DNA of 64,000 nt from Bufo bufo. Its lineage: Eukaryota; Chordata; Amphibia; Anura; Bufonidae. Under the pieces are notes generated by a model. It made no database searches and was not told where the DNA came from. It saw nothing but the letters and a program-made list of their open reading frames with translations. Shown in pieces: positions 1 to 12,149 of this stretch; position 1 is the stretch's first letter; the number at the start of each line of letters is the position of its first letter. Position numbers and translations under genes: made by a program. Location of the stretch: NCBI RefSeq assembly GCF_905171765.1, contig NC_053397.1:118230378-118294377 (forward strand). The letters are read 5' to 3'.

Positions 1-1385
1 AATGTTAAAAGGGCAGGCACTATTGAGGTCATTGTTAAAGGGGTGGTCACTTAAAGGGGTGGGAAATGTGGAGGTGACTGGTAAAGGGGTGGTCAATGTT
101 AAAGGGGAGGGTACTGTGGAGGTCACTGATAAAGGGGCAGGAACTGTGGAGGTCACTGTTAAAGGGGTGGCCACTATGAAGGTCACTGTTAAAGGGGTGG
201 TCAATGTTAAAGGGGCGGGTACTGTAGAGGTTAATGTTAAAGAAGTGGGGACTGTGGAAGTCACTATTAAAAGGGCGGGCACTGTGAAGGTCACTGTTAA
301 AGGGGTGATCAATGTTAAAGGGGTGGGCACTGTGCAGGTCACTGTTAAAGAGGCGGCCACTATGAAGGTCACTGTTAAAGGAGTGGTCAATGTTTAAAAG
401 GCAGGCACTATGTAGGTCACTGTTAAAGGGGCAGCTACTGTGGAAGTCACTGTTAAAGGGGTGGGTACTGTGGAGGTCATTGTTAAAGGGGTGGCCTCTA
501 TGAAGATCACTGTTAAAGGGATGGTCAATGTTAAAGGGGCGAGACCTGTAGAGGTCACTGTTAAAGGGGCGGGCACTGTAAAGGTCACTGTTAAAGGGGT
601 GGTCAATGTTAAAGGGGCGGGCATTGTGGAGGTCACTGTTTAAAAGGCGGGAACTGTGGAGGTCACTGTTAAAGGGGCGGCCACTATAAAGGTCACTGTT
701 AAAGGAGTGGTCAATGTTAAAAGGTTGGGCACTATGGAGGTCACTGCTAAAGGGGCAGGTACAGTGAAAGTCACTTTTAAAGGGGCGGGCACTATTAAAT
801 TGATGGGCACTGTAGAGGTCACTGTTAAAGGGGCAGGCACTATGTAGGTCACTGTTAAAGGGGTGGTTAATGTTAAAAGGGCAGGCACTATGGAGGTCAC
901 TGTTAAAGGGGCAGGTACTGTGGAAGTCACTGTTAAAGGGGCGGGTACTGTGGAGGTCACTGTTGAAGGGGTGGTCACTGTTAAAGGGGCGGGTACTGTG
1001 GAGGTCACGGTTAAAGGGTTGCACACTGTGAAGGTCACTGTTAAAGGGGCGGGCACTGTGAAGGTAACTGTTAAAAGGGGTGGGCACTGTGGAGGTCACT
1101 GTAAAGGGGTGGGAACTGTGGAGGTCACTGTTAAAGGGGGCGGCCACTATAAAACTCACTGTTAAAGGATTGGTTAATGTTAAAACGGTGGGCACTATGG
1201 AGGTCCCTGTTAAAGGGGCAGGTAATGTGGAAGTCACTGTTAAAGGGGCGGGCACTGTGAAGATCAATGTTAAAGGTCAGCCAATATTAAAAGGAAGGGC
1301 AATGTTGAGGTCATTGTTAAAGGGGCGGGCACCGTGGAGGTCACTGTTAAAAAGACGGACACTGTGGAGGTCAATATTAACCACC
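1..1385. repeat. 30-bp minisatellite (VNTR) with 48-bp variant units
   Basis: The basic unit is 30 bp (ggtcactgttaaaggggcgg followed by gcactgtgga), repeated from the first base to about 1385. Every second to fourth unit carries an extra 18 bp that contains tggtcaatgttaaag, giving a 48-bp variant. The variant marks at 89, 197 and 305 are exactly 108 bp apart (30+30+48), and others are 78 bp apart (30+48), so there is a loose higher-order pattern. Because 30, 48 and 18 are all multiples of three, long open frames exist on both strands, including about 406 codons on the minus strand. These are a by-product of the period and not evidence of a gene. The array starts before the window. Confidence 0.95.
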
Positions 1386-1790
1386 TCAGCTCCTCAGCTT
1401 AAACACCCTTAATGAACAGACCACTTTTTACAATTCTGCACTACACTACTTTCACGGTTTATTGCTTGGTCATACAACTTACCACCCAAATGAATTTTAC
1501 CTCCTTTTCTTCTCACTAATAGAGCTTTCATTTGGTGGTATTTCATTGCGGCTGACATTTTTACTTTTTTGTTATTAATCGATATTTACCGAAATTTCTG
1601 CAAAAAAATGACATTTTTCACTTTCAGTTGTAATTTTTTTTTTTTTTAAATACATTTCTATATAGATTTTTCTCTAAATTTATTGTTCTACATGTCTTTG
1701 ATTAAAAAAATGCAATAAGTGTATATTTATTGGTTTGGGTAAAAGTTATAGCGTTTACAAACTATGGTACAAAAATTTGAATTTCCGCAT
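1386..1790. other. AT-rich non-coding stretch
   Basis: No credible coding frame or element end is seen. The segment is AT-rich with T runs around 1630 and 1650, and it leads into the inverted-repeat array that follows. It may be the outer part of that repeat family. Confidence 0.5.
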
Positions 1791-3875
1791 TTTGAAGCAG
1801 CTCTGACTTTCTGAGCACCTGTCATGTTTCCTGAGGTTCTACAATGCCCAGACAGTAGAAAAAGCCCACAAATGACCCCATTTCAGAAAGTAGACGCCCT
1901 AAGGTATTCGCTGATGGGCATAGTGAGTTCATAGAACTTTTTATTTTTTGTCACAAGTTAGCGGAAAATGATGATTTTATTTTATTAATTTTTTTCTTAC
2001 AAAGTCTCATATTCCACTAGCTTGTGACAAAAAATAAAAATTTCCATGAACTCACTATGCCCATCACGAAATACCTTGGGGTGTTTTCTTTCCAAAATGG
2101 GGTCACTTGTGGGGTAGTTATACTGCCCTGGCATTTTAGAGAACCTAATGCGTGAGAAGTAGTTTGAATTCCAAATGTGTAAAAAATGCCCTGTGAAATT
2201 CTAAAGGTGCTCTTTAGAATTTGGGCCCCTTTGCCCACCTAGGCTGCAAAAAAGTGTCACACATGTGGTATGGCCGTACTCAGGAGAAGTTGGGCAATGT
2301 GTTTTGGGGTGTCTTTTTACATATACCCATGCTGGGTGAGAGAAATATCTCTCTAAAAGACAACTTTTCCAATTTTTTTATACAAAGCTTTCATTTGACA
2401 GAGATATTTATCTCACCCAGCATGGGTATATGTAAAAAGACACCACAAAACACATAGCCCTACTTCTCCTGAGTACGGTGATACCACATGTGTGACACTT
2501 TTTTGCAGCCTAGGTGGGCAAAGGGGCCCATATTCTAAAGAGCACCTTTAGTATTTTACAGGGCATTTTTAACACATTTGGATTTCAAACTACTTCTCAC
2601 GCATTAGGGCCCCTAAAATGCCAGGGCAGTATAAATACCCCACAAGTGACTCCATTTTGGAAAGAAGACACCCCCAAGGTATTCTGTGAGGGGCATGGCA
2701 AGTTCCTCGAATTTTTTTTTTTTGGCACAAGTTAGCGGAAAATGATGATTATTTATATTTTCTTTTTTTCTTTCAAAGTCTCATATTCCACTAACTTATG
2801 ACAAAAAATAAAAACTTCCATGAACTCACTAGGCCCATCACGAAATACCTTGGGGTGTCTTCTTTCCAAAATGGGGTCACTTGTGGGGTAGTTATACTGC
2901 CCTGGCATTTTAGGGGCCCTAATGCGTGAGAAGTAGTTTGAAATCCAAATGTGTTAAAAATGCCCTGTGAAATCCTAAAGGTGCTCTTTAGAATTTGGGC
3001 CCCTTTGCGCACCTAGGCTGCAAAAAAGTGTCACACATGTGGTATCATCATACTCAGAAGAAGTAGGGCAATGTGTTTTGGGGTGTCATTTTACATATAC
3101 CCATGCTGGGTGAGAGAAATATCTCTCTAAAAGACAACTTTTCCAATTTTTTTATACAAAGTTGTCATATGACAGAGATATTTCTCTCACCGAGCATGGG
3201 TATATGTAAAAAGACACCACAAAACACATTGCCCTACTTCTCCTGAGTACGCCGATACCACATGTGTGACACTTTTTTGCAGCCTAGGTGCGCAAAGGGG
3301 CCCAAATTCCGTTTAGGAGGGAATTTTTAGACATTTGGATTCCAGACGCTTTAGGGCCCCTAAAATGCCAGGGCAGTATAAATACCCCACATGTGACCCC
3401 ATTTTGGAAAGAAGACACCCCAAGGTATTCCGTGAGGGGCATGGCGAGTTCATCTAAGAATTTTTTTTTTTTTGGCACAAGTTAGCGGAAATTAATTTAA
3501 TTTAATTTTCTTCTCACAAAGTGTCCCTTTCCGCTAACTTGTGACAAAAAATTAAATCTCCCACGGACTTAATATGCCCCTCAGCTAATACCTTGGGGTG
3601 TCTACTTTCCAAAATGGGGTCACATGTGGGGTATTTATACTGTCCTGGCATTTTAGGGGCCCTAAAGCGTGAGAAGAAGTCTGGAATATAAATTTCTAAA
3701 AAAATTTACGCATTAGGATTCCGTGAGGGGTATGGTGAGTTCATGTGAGATTTTATTTTTTGTCACAAGTTAGTGGAATTTGAGACTTTGTAAGAAAAAA
3801 AAAAAATAAATAAATAAACAAATTTCCGCTAACATGTGCCAAAAAAAAAAAAAATCTTCTATGAACTCGCCATGC
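1790..3875. repeat. Array of alternating inverted ~385-bp units
   Basis: The same sequence block occurs in turn on opposite strands. It contains caaaatggggtcacttgtgg, catatacccatgctgggtga and the end motif tcacaagttagcggaaa. Palindrome axes lie near 1995, 2380, 2765, 3150, 3507 and 3810, so most are about 385 bp apart. They alternate between the tcacaagttagcgg end facing itself and the tctctctaaaagac end facing itself. The last units are shortened. Short frames of about 73 codons with a similar protein (key text ILKSTFRIS and TPQVTPFW) recur on both strands but have no domain I recognise. This is best called a foldback repeat family of unknown class, perhaps derived from a DNA transposon. Confidence 0.85.
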
Positions 3876-4185
3876 CCCTCAAAAGTGATCTTTATAGCAC
3901 CGCTGCGATTTTACGGTGTTTTTGCAGTGATCAGAAAAAATAAATTCTGGCACTGTGGTGGGGCAGACTGAACGCAAGTGTGCGCACAAGATCAGGCCTG
4001 ATCGGGCGAACACTGCGTTTATTGTAGAGCCTATAGAACATGTCCTATTCTTGTCCGCAATTGCGGACAAGAAAAGGCATTTTCTATATAGTTCTGGCAA
4101 TGTGCGGATCCGCAAAATGCGGAAAGTACATTGCCGGTGTCCGTGTTTTGCGGATCCGTGGTGTCCATGTTTTTTGGATTCGCGG
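3876..4185. other. Lead-in to palindromic satellite
   Basis: No gene is visible. The segment includes a short hairpin (ttgtccgcaattgcggacaa near 4050) and the first degenerate copies of the tgtccgtgttttgcggatcc motif, which becomes the hairpin loop of the array downstream. Confidence 0.5.
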
Positions 4186-5395
4186 TGTCCGTGTTTTGCG
4201 GATCCGTGGATCCGCAAAACACATACGGACGTCTGAATGGAGCCTTACAGGGGGGTGATCAATGACAGGGGGGTGATCAGGGAGTCTATATGGGGTGATC
4301 ACCCCCCTGTAAGGCTCCATTCAGAAATCCGTATGTGTTTTGCGGATCCGTGGATCCGCGGATCGGCAAAACACATACGGACGTCTGAATGGAGCCTTAC
4401 AGGGGGGTGATCAATGACAGGGTGGTGATCAGGGAGTCTATATGGGGTGATCACCCCCCTTTCATTGATCACCCCCCTGTAAGGCTCCATTCAGACGTCC
4501 GTATGTGTTTTGCGGATCCACGGATCGGCAAAACACATACGGACGTCTGAATGGAGCCTTACAGGGGGGTGATCAATGACAGGGGGGTGATCAGGGAGTC
4601 TATATGGGGTGATCAAGCCCTTGTAAGGCTCCATTCAGACATCCGTATGTGTTTTGCGGATCCGTGGATCCGCGGATCAGCAAAACACATAGGAACGTCT
4701 GAATGGAGCCTTACAGGGGGGTGATCAATGACAGGGGGGTGATCAGGGAGTCTATATGGGGTGATCACCCCCCTGTAAGGCTCCATTCAGACATCCGTAT
4801 GTGTTTTGCAAATCCGTGGATCCATGGATCCGCAAAACACATACGGACGTCTGAATGGAGCCTTACAGGGGGGTGATCAATGACAGGGGGGTGATCAAGG
4901 AGTCTATATGGGGTGATCACCCCCTGTCATTGATCACCCCCTGTAAGGTTCCATTCAGACGTCCGTATGTATTTTGCGGATCCACGGATCCGCAAAACAC
5001 ATACGGACGTCTGAATGGAGCCTTACAGGGGGGTGATCAATGACAGGGGGGTGATCAGGGAGTCTATATGGGGTGATCAAGCCCCTGTAAGGCTCCATTC
5101 AGACATCCGTATGTGTTTTGCGGATACGTGGATCCATGGATCCGCAAAACACATACGGACGTCTGAATGGAGCCTTACAGGGGGGTGATCAATGACAGGG
5201 GGTGATCAGGGAGTCTATATGGGGTGATCACCCCCCTGTCATTGATCACCCCCCTGTAAGGCTCCATTCAGACGTCCGTATGTGTTTTGCGGATCCGCGG
5301 ATCCGCAAAACATACGGACGTCTGAATGGAGCCTTACAGGGGGGTGATCAATGACAGGGGGTGATCAGGGAGTCTATATGGGGTGATCAGGGGTT
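4186..5395. repeat. Palindromic satellite with higher-order units
   Basis: About eight units of 142-169 bp are present. Each is close to a palindrome: a tgcggatccgtggatccgca core, arms containing acatacggacgtctgaatgg and agccttacaggggggtgatc, then the arms in reverse. Three centre types exist: short (S, cacccccctgtaagg), long (L, with an extra tcattgatcacccc) and a variant (S', gtgatcaagcccctg). Read from 4197 the order is S, L, S', S, L, S', L, so a three-unit block of about 460 bp has been copied. Strong cruciform or hairpin potential is obvious from the sequence. Confidence 0.9.
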
Positions 5396-5596
5396 AATAA
5401 GGGGTTAATAAGTGACAGGGGGGTGTAGTGTGGTTGTGTTTGGTGCTACTTTACAGAGCTGCCTGTGTCCTCTGGTGGTCGATCCAAGCAAAAGGGACCA
5501 CCAGAGGACCAGGTAGCAGGTATATTAGAAGCTGTTATCAAAACAGCGTCTAATATACCCTTCAGGGGTTAAAAAAAAAAAAATCGCATCTACAGC
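5396..5596. other. Hairpin-rich non-coding flank
   Basis: There are two clear hairpins: tcctctggtggtc with gaccaccagagga at about 5469-5512, and gtatattaga with tctaatatac at about 5518-5559. A short A run follows. No coding frame is supported. The segment looks like the terminal part of the same repeat family as the satellite before it. Confidence 0.55.
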
Positions 5597-5859
5597 TAGA
5601 GATGTCGCGAACATAAAATTTTCCGTTCGCGAACGGCGAACGCGAATTTCTGCAAATGTTCGCCATAGATTTCAATAGACAGGCGAATTTTAAAACCCAC
5701 AGGGACTCTTTCTAGCCACAGTAGTAATGGAAAAGTTGTTTCAAGGGGACTAACACCTGGACTGTGGCAAGCCGGAGGGGGATCCATGGCAAAACTACCA
5801 TGGAAAATTACATAGTTGACGCAGAGTTGGATTTTAATCCATAAAGGGCACAAATCACC

Positions 5860-7560
5860 TAACAATCCAACGGGGAGATGGTTAAAAAACCGCTGGCTCC
5901 CTCCCCTTTGTTTGAATCCACGCCATGGTCACTGCATCTGCGCCGTGCAATTTACTGTCACACCCGTGAGTGGTATTTTCTGTAGTACTATTCTCATCTG
6001 TTTAATCCCTGTATGGTCCCCAATCTGGGATCCATTTATTAAATAGATTTTTCGAACGGGGAGATGGTTAAAAAAACGCTGGCTCCCTCCTTTTTGTTTG
6101 AATCCACGCCACGGTCACTGCGTCTGCACCGTGCAATTTACTGTCACACCCGATATGAGTGGTATTTTCTGTAGTTCTCTCTTCTCATCAGTTTAATCCC
6201 TGTTACGTCCCCAATCTGGGGTCCATTTATTAAATTGATTTTTCGAACGGGGAGATGGTTAAAAAAAAGCTGGCGCCCTCCCCTTTGTTTCAATCCACGC
6301 CACGGTCACTGCGTCTGCGCCGTGCAATTTACTGTCACACCCGATATGAGTGGTATTTTCTGTAGTTCTCTCTTCTCATCAGTTTAATCCCTGTTACGTC
6401 CCCAATCTGGGGTCCATTTATTAAATTGATGTTTCGAACGGGGAGATGGTTAAAAAAAACGCTGGCTCCCTCCCCTTTGTTTGAATCCACGCCACGGTCA
6501 CTGCGTCTGCGCCATGCAATTTACTCTCACACCCGATATGAGTGGTATTTTCTGTAGTTCTCTCTTCTCATCAGTTTAATCCCTGTTACGTCCCCAATCT
6601 GGGGTCCATTTATTAAATAGATTTTTCGAACGGGGAGATGGTTAAAAAAACGCTGGCTCCCTCTCCTTTGTTTGAATCCACGCCACGGTCACTGCGTCTG
6701 CGCGGTGCAATTTACTGTCACACCCGTGAGTGGTATTTTCTGTAGTACTATTCTCATCAGTTTAATCCCTGTATGGTCCCCAATCTGGGATCCATTTATT
6801 AAATTGATTTTTCAAATGGGGAGATGGTTAAAAAAAACGCTGGCTCCCTCCCCTTTGTTTGAATACACGCCACGGTCACTGCGTCTGCTCCGTGCAATTT
6901 ACTCTCACACCCGATATGAGTGGTATTTTCTGTAGTTATTTCTTCTCATTAGTTTAATCCCTGTTACGTCCCCAATCTGGGGTCCATTTATTAAATAGAT
7001 TTTTCGAACGGGGAGATGGTTAAAAAAACGCTGGCTCCCTCTCCTTTGTTTGAATCCACGCCACGGTCACTGCGTCTGCGCAGTGCAATTTACTGTCACA
7101 CCCGTGAGTGGTATTTTCTGTAGTACTATTCTCATCAGTTTAATCCCTGTATGGTCCCCAATCTGGGATCCATTTATTAAATTGATTTTTCGAACGGGGA
7201 GATGGTTAAAAAATACGCTGGCTCCCTCCCCTTTGTTTGAATCCACGCCACGGTCACTGCGTCTGCTCCGTGCAATTTACTGTCACACCCGATATGAGTG
7301 GTATTTTCTGTAGTACTATTCTCATCAGTTTAATCCCTGTATGGTCCCCAATCTGGGATCCATTTATTAAATTGATTTTTCGAACGGGGAGATGGTCAAA
7401 AAAACGCTGGCTTCCTCCCCTTTGTTTGAATCCAGGCCACGGTCACTGCGTCTGCGCAGAGCAATTTACTGTCACACCCGATATGAGTGGTATTTTCTGT
7501 AGTACTATTCTCATCAGTTTAATCCCTGTTACGTCCCATATCAGGGTGGGATTGCCTTTT
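5860..7560. repeat. ~190-bp tandem array, hAT-1 flank (3' of transposase)
   Basis: About nine to ten units of 186-195 bp are present. Each contains cggggagatggttaaaaaa, cgccacggtcactgcgtctg and cacccgatatgagtggtatt, followed by a cccaatctggggtccattta segment. The marker gggagatgg recurs near 5873, 6060, 6250, 6440, 6633, 6818, 7013, 7198 and 7387. Two alternating subtypes differ by gatatgagtggt against gtgagtggt. A diverged unit extends to about 7800. Short frames here are by-products. The caccc-tatatgagtggt core is shared with the array on the other side of the transposase. Confidence 0.9.
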
Positions 7561-8429
7561 GTGAAAAAAAATGTAGGCCGGGTTCCTTCGACTGCCTTCA
7601 CAGTGACAGACCAAACTCTGATACACCAAACTGAATTGATTTTAGGAGATGGAAAAAGCAGCTTGGTCGGTCCTCTTACTCCCAAGTTGGGGCACTGCAC
7701 GTGCACGGAGCAATGTGCTGTGACACCCTATATGAGTGGTGTCTTAACTAGTACTATTCCTATCAGTTTAATCCCTGTTACGTCCCCTATCCGGGGACGT
7801 GTGTCGGATTGATTAACCATTGTCGAATTAACGAACCATTACGACATCCTGGAATAATTTAGTTCTGAGCTTTGTACTTGCTTTGTATTGGAATTGATGG
7901 GGATTTTTTAAATTGTCTGCATTATTTCTAATAAACTATTAAGAGACTTTATTATGATTTTTTTATTTTATGTATTAAAAACCCACCCATACAACTTTAA
8001 AAAAAATTAAAAAAAATTAAGTTTTTTCTATGAAAAATTATCCAGCCGATCGCTTTTGGTCTGATCATAATGAAGCAACGGCCTTATCATCTGGGGTGTG
8101 GCAACATTGCCAACACACTCATAGAGGTGATAATCGCTTCATTGTGATACGCAAGCCCCTTCACCACAACAAGGTAATTATCACGAAGGGGAATTGACAC
8201 TTGTATGTGCCTTTTTTTTTAAATTTGTTTATGCAGCCACAGTGCAGCACCAGAGGCCAGAAAAATTAGGCATGTACACATGCCTTAAAAATAAGGTTAT
8301 TGTTGCAGCCGCTGTTGTAGCAGCGGCCAGAAAAATTTATGTTTTCAAGGCAGAAAGGTGACTAAAACATTGCGGCTTGAACCCTAGTTGGTGGCGGAGA
8401 ATTCATGAAAGTCATCCAGTATGCAGACA
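7561..8429. other. Non-coding hAT-1 interior downstream of transposase
   Basis: This holds the last degenerate unit of the array (to about 7815), an AT-rich stretch and a segment around 8040-8400 with short inverted motifs (tgatcataatgaagc, cgcttcattgtgatacg). I see no gene. In transposase orientation it is the 3' untranslated and subterminal part. Confidence 0.5.
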
Positions 8430-8433
8430 TTAA

Positions 8434-8824
8434 AGGGACACTGACAGGCCTTCTGAGCATAGTTAGCTCTTTATATGCCCCCCTAGGTCTTATAATAAGT
8501 TCCCAATTCATATAAGTATTATCCCTGTGCGCATTATAAAACTTTAAAAATAATCTTTATAATCACCTCTCCTTTCTGCCCAAGGGGCGTTCTTTGCGGC
8601 GCATTTGTGCCCAGCCGCGTCCCAACTGCCGGGTCCTTAGACACGCCCATCTCATTAGTATTCACTTCGCTGGGCGGCATTTCTCAGTCCCCGACATTCG
8701 GAGATCATGCGCATGCGCCCGGCACCCTCACTCGCCGGGATTACATTGCGCCAAGTGAATACTAATGAGACCTAGGGGGGCATATAAAGAGCTAATTATG
8801 CTCAGAAGGCCTGTCAGTGTCCCT
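8434..8824. mobile_element. 391-bp MITE with 55-bp TIRs and TTAA duplication
   Basis: The left end reads agggacactgacaggccttc and the right end is its reverse complement. About 55 bp match with one visible mismatch (gcatagttagc against gcataattagc). TTAA is present at 8430-8433 and 8825-8828. TTAA target duplications are known for piggyBac and Kolobok elements, so one of these probably mobilised it; the TIR alone does not decide which. A second, inner inverted repeat (attagtattcacttcgctg with ccaagtgaatactaat) makes the interior foldback. It lies between the hAT-1 transposase stop and the tandem array. Confidence 0.88.
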
Positions 8825-8881
8825 TTAAATACAGCAGCGTGGGGACCATTTTGAGGCCAAGGCATGTCATCAGGCCTTTTG

Positions 8882-11800
8882 TTAGTCAAACGTATCCCCC
8901 ACTGTCAGTCCCTTCGGGATCCATGCCTCATTCATCTTAATGAAGGTGAGGTAATCAACACTTTTTTGACCGAGGCGACTTCTTTTGTCAGTGACAATGC
9001 CTCCTGCTGCACTGAAGGTCCTTTCTGACAGGACACTTGAAGCGGGGCAGGCCAGAAGTTCTATCGCAAACTGGGATAGCTCAGGCCACAGGTCAAGCCT
9101 GCACACCCAGTAGTCAAGGGTTTCATCGCTCCTCAGAGTGTCGATATCTGCAGTTAAGGCGAGGTAGTCTGCTACCTGTCGGTCGAGTCGTTCTCTAAGG
9201 CTGGATCCCGAAGGGCTGTGGCGATGTGTAGGACTGAAAAAGCTCTGCATGTCCTCCATCAACAACACATCTGTAAAGCGTCCTGTCCTTGCCACCGTAG
9301 TCGTGGTAGGAGGAGGATTACTTTCACCTCTTCCCCTGCTAAATTCCCGTTGTGCTGTGACATCCCCCTTATAAGCTGTGTAAAGCATATTTTTTAGTTT
9401 TGTTTTGAACTGCTGCATCCTTTCTGACTTTCAGTAATTTGGTAACATTTCCGCCACTTTCTGCTTATACCGGGGGTCTAGTAGCGTGGCCACCCAGTAC
9501 AGGTCGTTCTCCTTCATCCTTTTTATACGAGGGTCCCTCAACAGACATGACAGCATGAAAGACCCCATTTGCACAAGGTTGGATGCCGAGCTATTCATTT
9601 CCCGTTCCTCGTCCTCACTGATGTCATTGACGATCTGTTCTTCACCCCAGCCAGGTACAACACCACGGGTCCCAGATAGGTGACAACAACGAGCACCCTG
9701 GGATGCCTGCTGTGGTTGGTCTTCCTCCTCCTCAAAGCCACATTCCTCCTCTGACTCCTCTTCCTCATACTCCTCTTCCAGCGTTGCCGCAGGTCCAGCA
9801 AGCAATGATGACAAGGCTGTTTCTGGTGGTCATGGTGACCACAACTCTTCCTCTTCCTCTTCACGCTCATGTACAGCCTGATCCAGCACTCTTCGCAGGG
9901 CACGCTCCAGGAAAAAAACAAATGGGATGAGGTCGCTGTTGGTGCCTTCGGTGCGACTGACTAGGTTTGTCACCTCCTCAAAAGGACGCATGAGCCTACA
10001 GGCATTGCGCATGAGCGTCCAGTAATGTGGCAAAAAAATTCCCAGCTCCGCTGAGGCTGTCCTAGCACCTCGGTCATACAAATACTCTTTGACGGCTTTT
10101 TCTTGTTGGAGCAGGCGGTCGAACATTAGGAGTGTTGAATTCCAACGTGTCGCAAATCAAGCGCCTCACTGGCATGTTGTTTCGGTGCTGAATGTCTGAA
10201 AAGTGCGCCATGGCCGTGTAGGAACGCCTGAAATGGCCACACACCTTCCTGGCCTGCTTGAGGACGTCCTGTAAGCCTGGGTACTTAGACACAAAGCGTT
10301 GTACGATGAGATTCAACACATGTGCCATGAACGGCACATGTGACAACTTGCCCAAATTCAATGCCGCCAACAAATTGCTTCCATTGTCACACACCACTTT
10401 GCCGAACTCCAGTTGGTGCGGGGTCAGCCACTTATCCACCTGTGCATTCAGGGCGGACAGGAATGCTGGTCCGGTGTGGCTCTCTGCTTTCAGGCAAGTC
10501 AACCCCAAGACAGCGTGACACTGTCGTATCCGGGATGTGGAATAGCCGCTGGGGAGCTGGGGGGATTCAGTTGATGTGCAGCCAGATGCCACAGCAGAAG
10601 AGGACTCAGCCGAGGAGGTTATCGAAGAGGATGGAGTAGGAGGAGTAGAGGAGGTGGCAGTAGGCCTGCCTGCAAGTCGTGGCGGTGTCACCAACTTCGC
10701 TGCAGAGCCACGCATTCCATGCTTGGCAGCCGTCAGCAGGTTGATCCAATGCGCAGTGTAGGTGATATACCTGCCCTGACCGTGCTTTGCAGACCAGGTA
10801 TCAGTGGTCAGATGGACCCTTGCCCCAACACTGTATGCCAGAGATGCCATGACTTCCTTTTCAATCACTGAGTAGAGGTTTGGGATTGCCTTTTTTTTTT
10901 TTTTATTCGTCCGGGTACCTTCCACTGTGGTGTCCCAATAGCAACAAATTTTTTTAAGGCCTCAGACTCCACCAGCTGGTATGGTAAAAGCTGGCGGGCT
11001 AAGAATTCCGTCAAGCCAGCTGTCAGACGCCGGGCAAGGGGGTGACTCTGTGACATTGGCTTCCTACGCTCAAACATTTCCTTTACAGACACCTGACTGT
11101 GGGCAGATGAGATAGAACTGCTGAGGGTGAAAGGCGGAGTGGCGGGTGGTTGAGAGGGGGCAAGGAGGACAGCAGTGGTTGACGTGGCTGAAGATGCTGG
11201 ACCAGGAGGAGGATGGTGGCTTTGAGCTTGTGTGCTGCTTCTACTCGTCATCATGTGTTGATCCCATAGGCGTTTGTGATGTGCGATCATGTGCCTTCGC
11301 AAAGCAGTCGTACCTAGGTGGGTGTTGGATTTCCCACGACTCCGTTTCTTTTGGCACAGGTTGCAAATGGCATCGCTGTTGTCAGAGGCAGACACACAAA
11401 AAAAATGCCACACTGCTGAGCTTTGCAATGACGGCATTCTGGTGGTGGCTACAGCATGCGTTGATTGGTGTGCTGTCTGGCTGACCCCGGGTGCCGATAC
11501 ATGCTGTCTGACTGTGCCACTAGCTCCTTGCGACGACCTCCCCCTGCTTCCAACTCGTCTCCCCTTCTGAACTTTCCCCCTCTTCTTCTTATCTTCGAGC
11601 AGGCACCCACGTGGCATCCACGGACACATCGTCAACATCAACCACTTCACTTGTATTTGACACCTCAGCAAAGGAAGCAGCAGCGGGTACAACATCATCA
11701 TCATCATCATCACCATCATCACACTGTACGTCCATGTGTGTAATGCTGCCTGACTGAGACATATCCCTGTTATCTTCATCCTCTGGCAATAATGGTTGCG

Positions 11801-12143
11801 CATCACTAATTTCATCCAACTGATGTGTAAATAACTCCTCTGAGGGATCAAGTGAAGTGGCTGTGGTGGCTGTGGTGGTAGTGGTGGTGGTGGCGGCGGG
11901 CGGGAGAGTGGTAACTTGAGAGCAGGTGACCAAAGCTGAGCTGGAGGAGGATGGTGCGTCAAGGTTCTTAGCGGAAGATGTTGAAGATTGGGTGTCCTGT
12001 GTAAACCAGTCAAATATTTTCTCTGAATTTTTTGGGTTCAGGGTACTTGGCCTCTGAACACTGGGCATTATTCCAGGGCCAGTGGAAATCACAGCACCAC
12101 GACCACAATGGCCCCTGCGGGGTGGCCTGCCTCTGCCTGTCAT
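8882..12143 (-). pseudogene. hAT-1 transposase, ZBED-like, decayed
   Basis: This is a cut-and-paste hAT transposase relic. The start at 12143 gives MTGRGRPPRRG, an AT-hook-like basic N-terminus, followed by Ser/Thr- and Asp-rich linkers. A BED zinc finger follows (WHFF, CNLC, LGTTALRRHMIAHH; about 11440-11250). The catalytic core has HLTTDTWSAKHGQG (first Asp) at about 10820 and VVCDNGSNLLAAL (second Asp) at about 10410. The C-terminal hATC dimerisation region (LACPASSVLSERTFSAAGG, then DKRSRLG) lies near 9060-8970. Breaks seen: a stop near 11597, frameshifts near 11450-11570, 10890 (A tract) and 10148, and in-frame TGA stops near 9825 and 9431. It cannot encode an active enzyme as it stands. 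It sits between tandem arrays of the same element. Confidence 0.92.
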
Positions 12144-12149
12144 TTTTTA

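Noticed and set aside
47..1267. Long minus-strand open frame (about 406 codons) as a gene
   Set aside because: It is produced by the 30-bp period of the minisatellite; the opposite strand is open too and the protein is a simple repeat with no start context or domain.
7237..7812. Frame of 191 codons in the 190-bp array
   Set aside because: It spans three near-identical repeat units; other units have stops and no domain is visible.
9486..11743. Plus-strand frames opposite the hAT-1 transposase
   Set aside because: They are shadows of the minus-strand transposase, which has clear BED, catalytic and hATC motifs.
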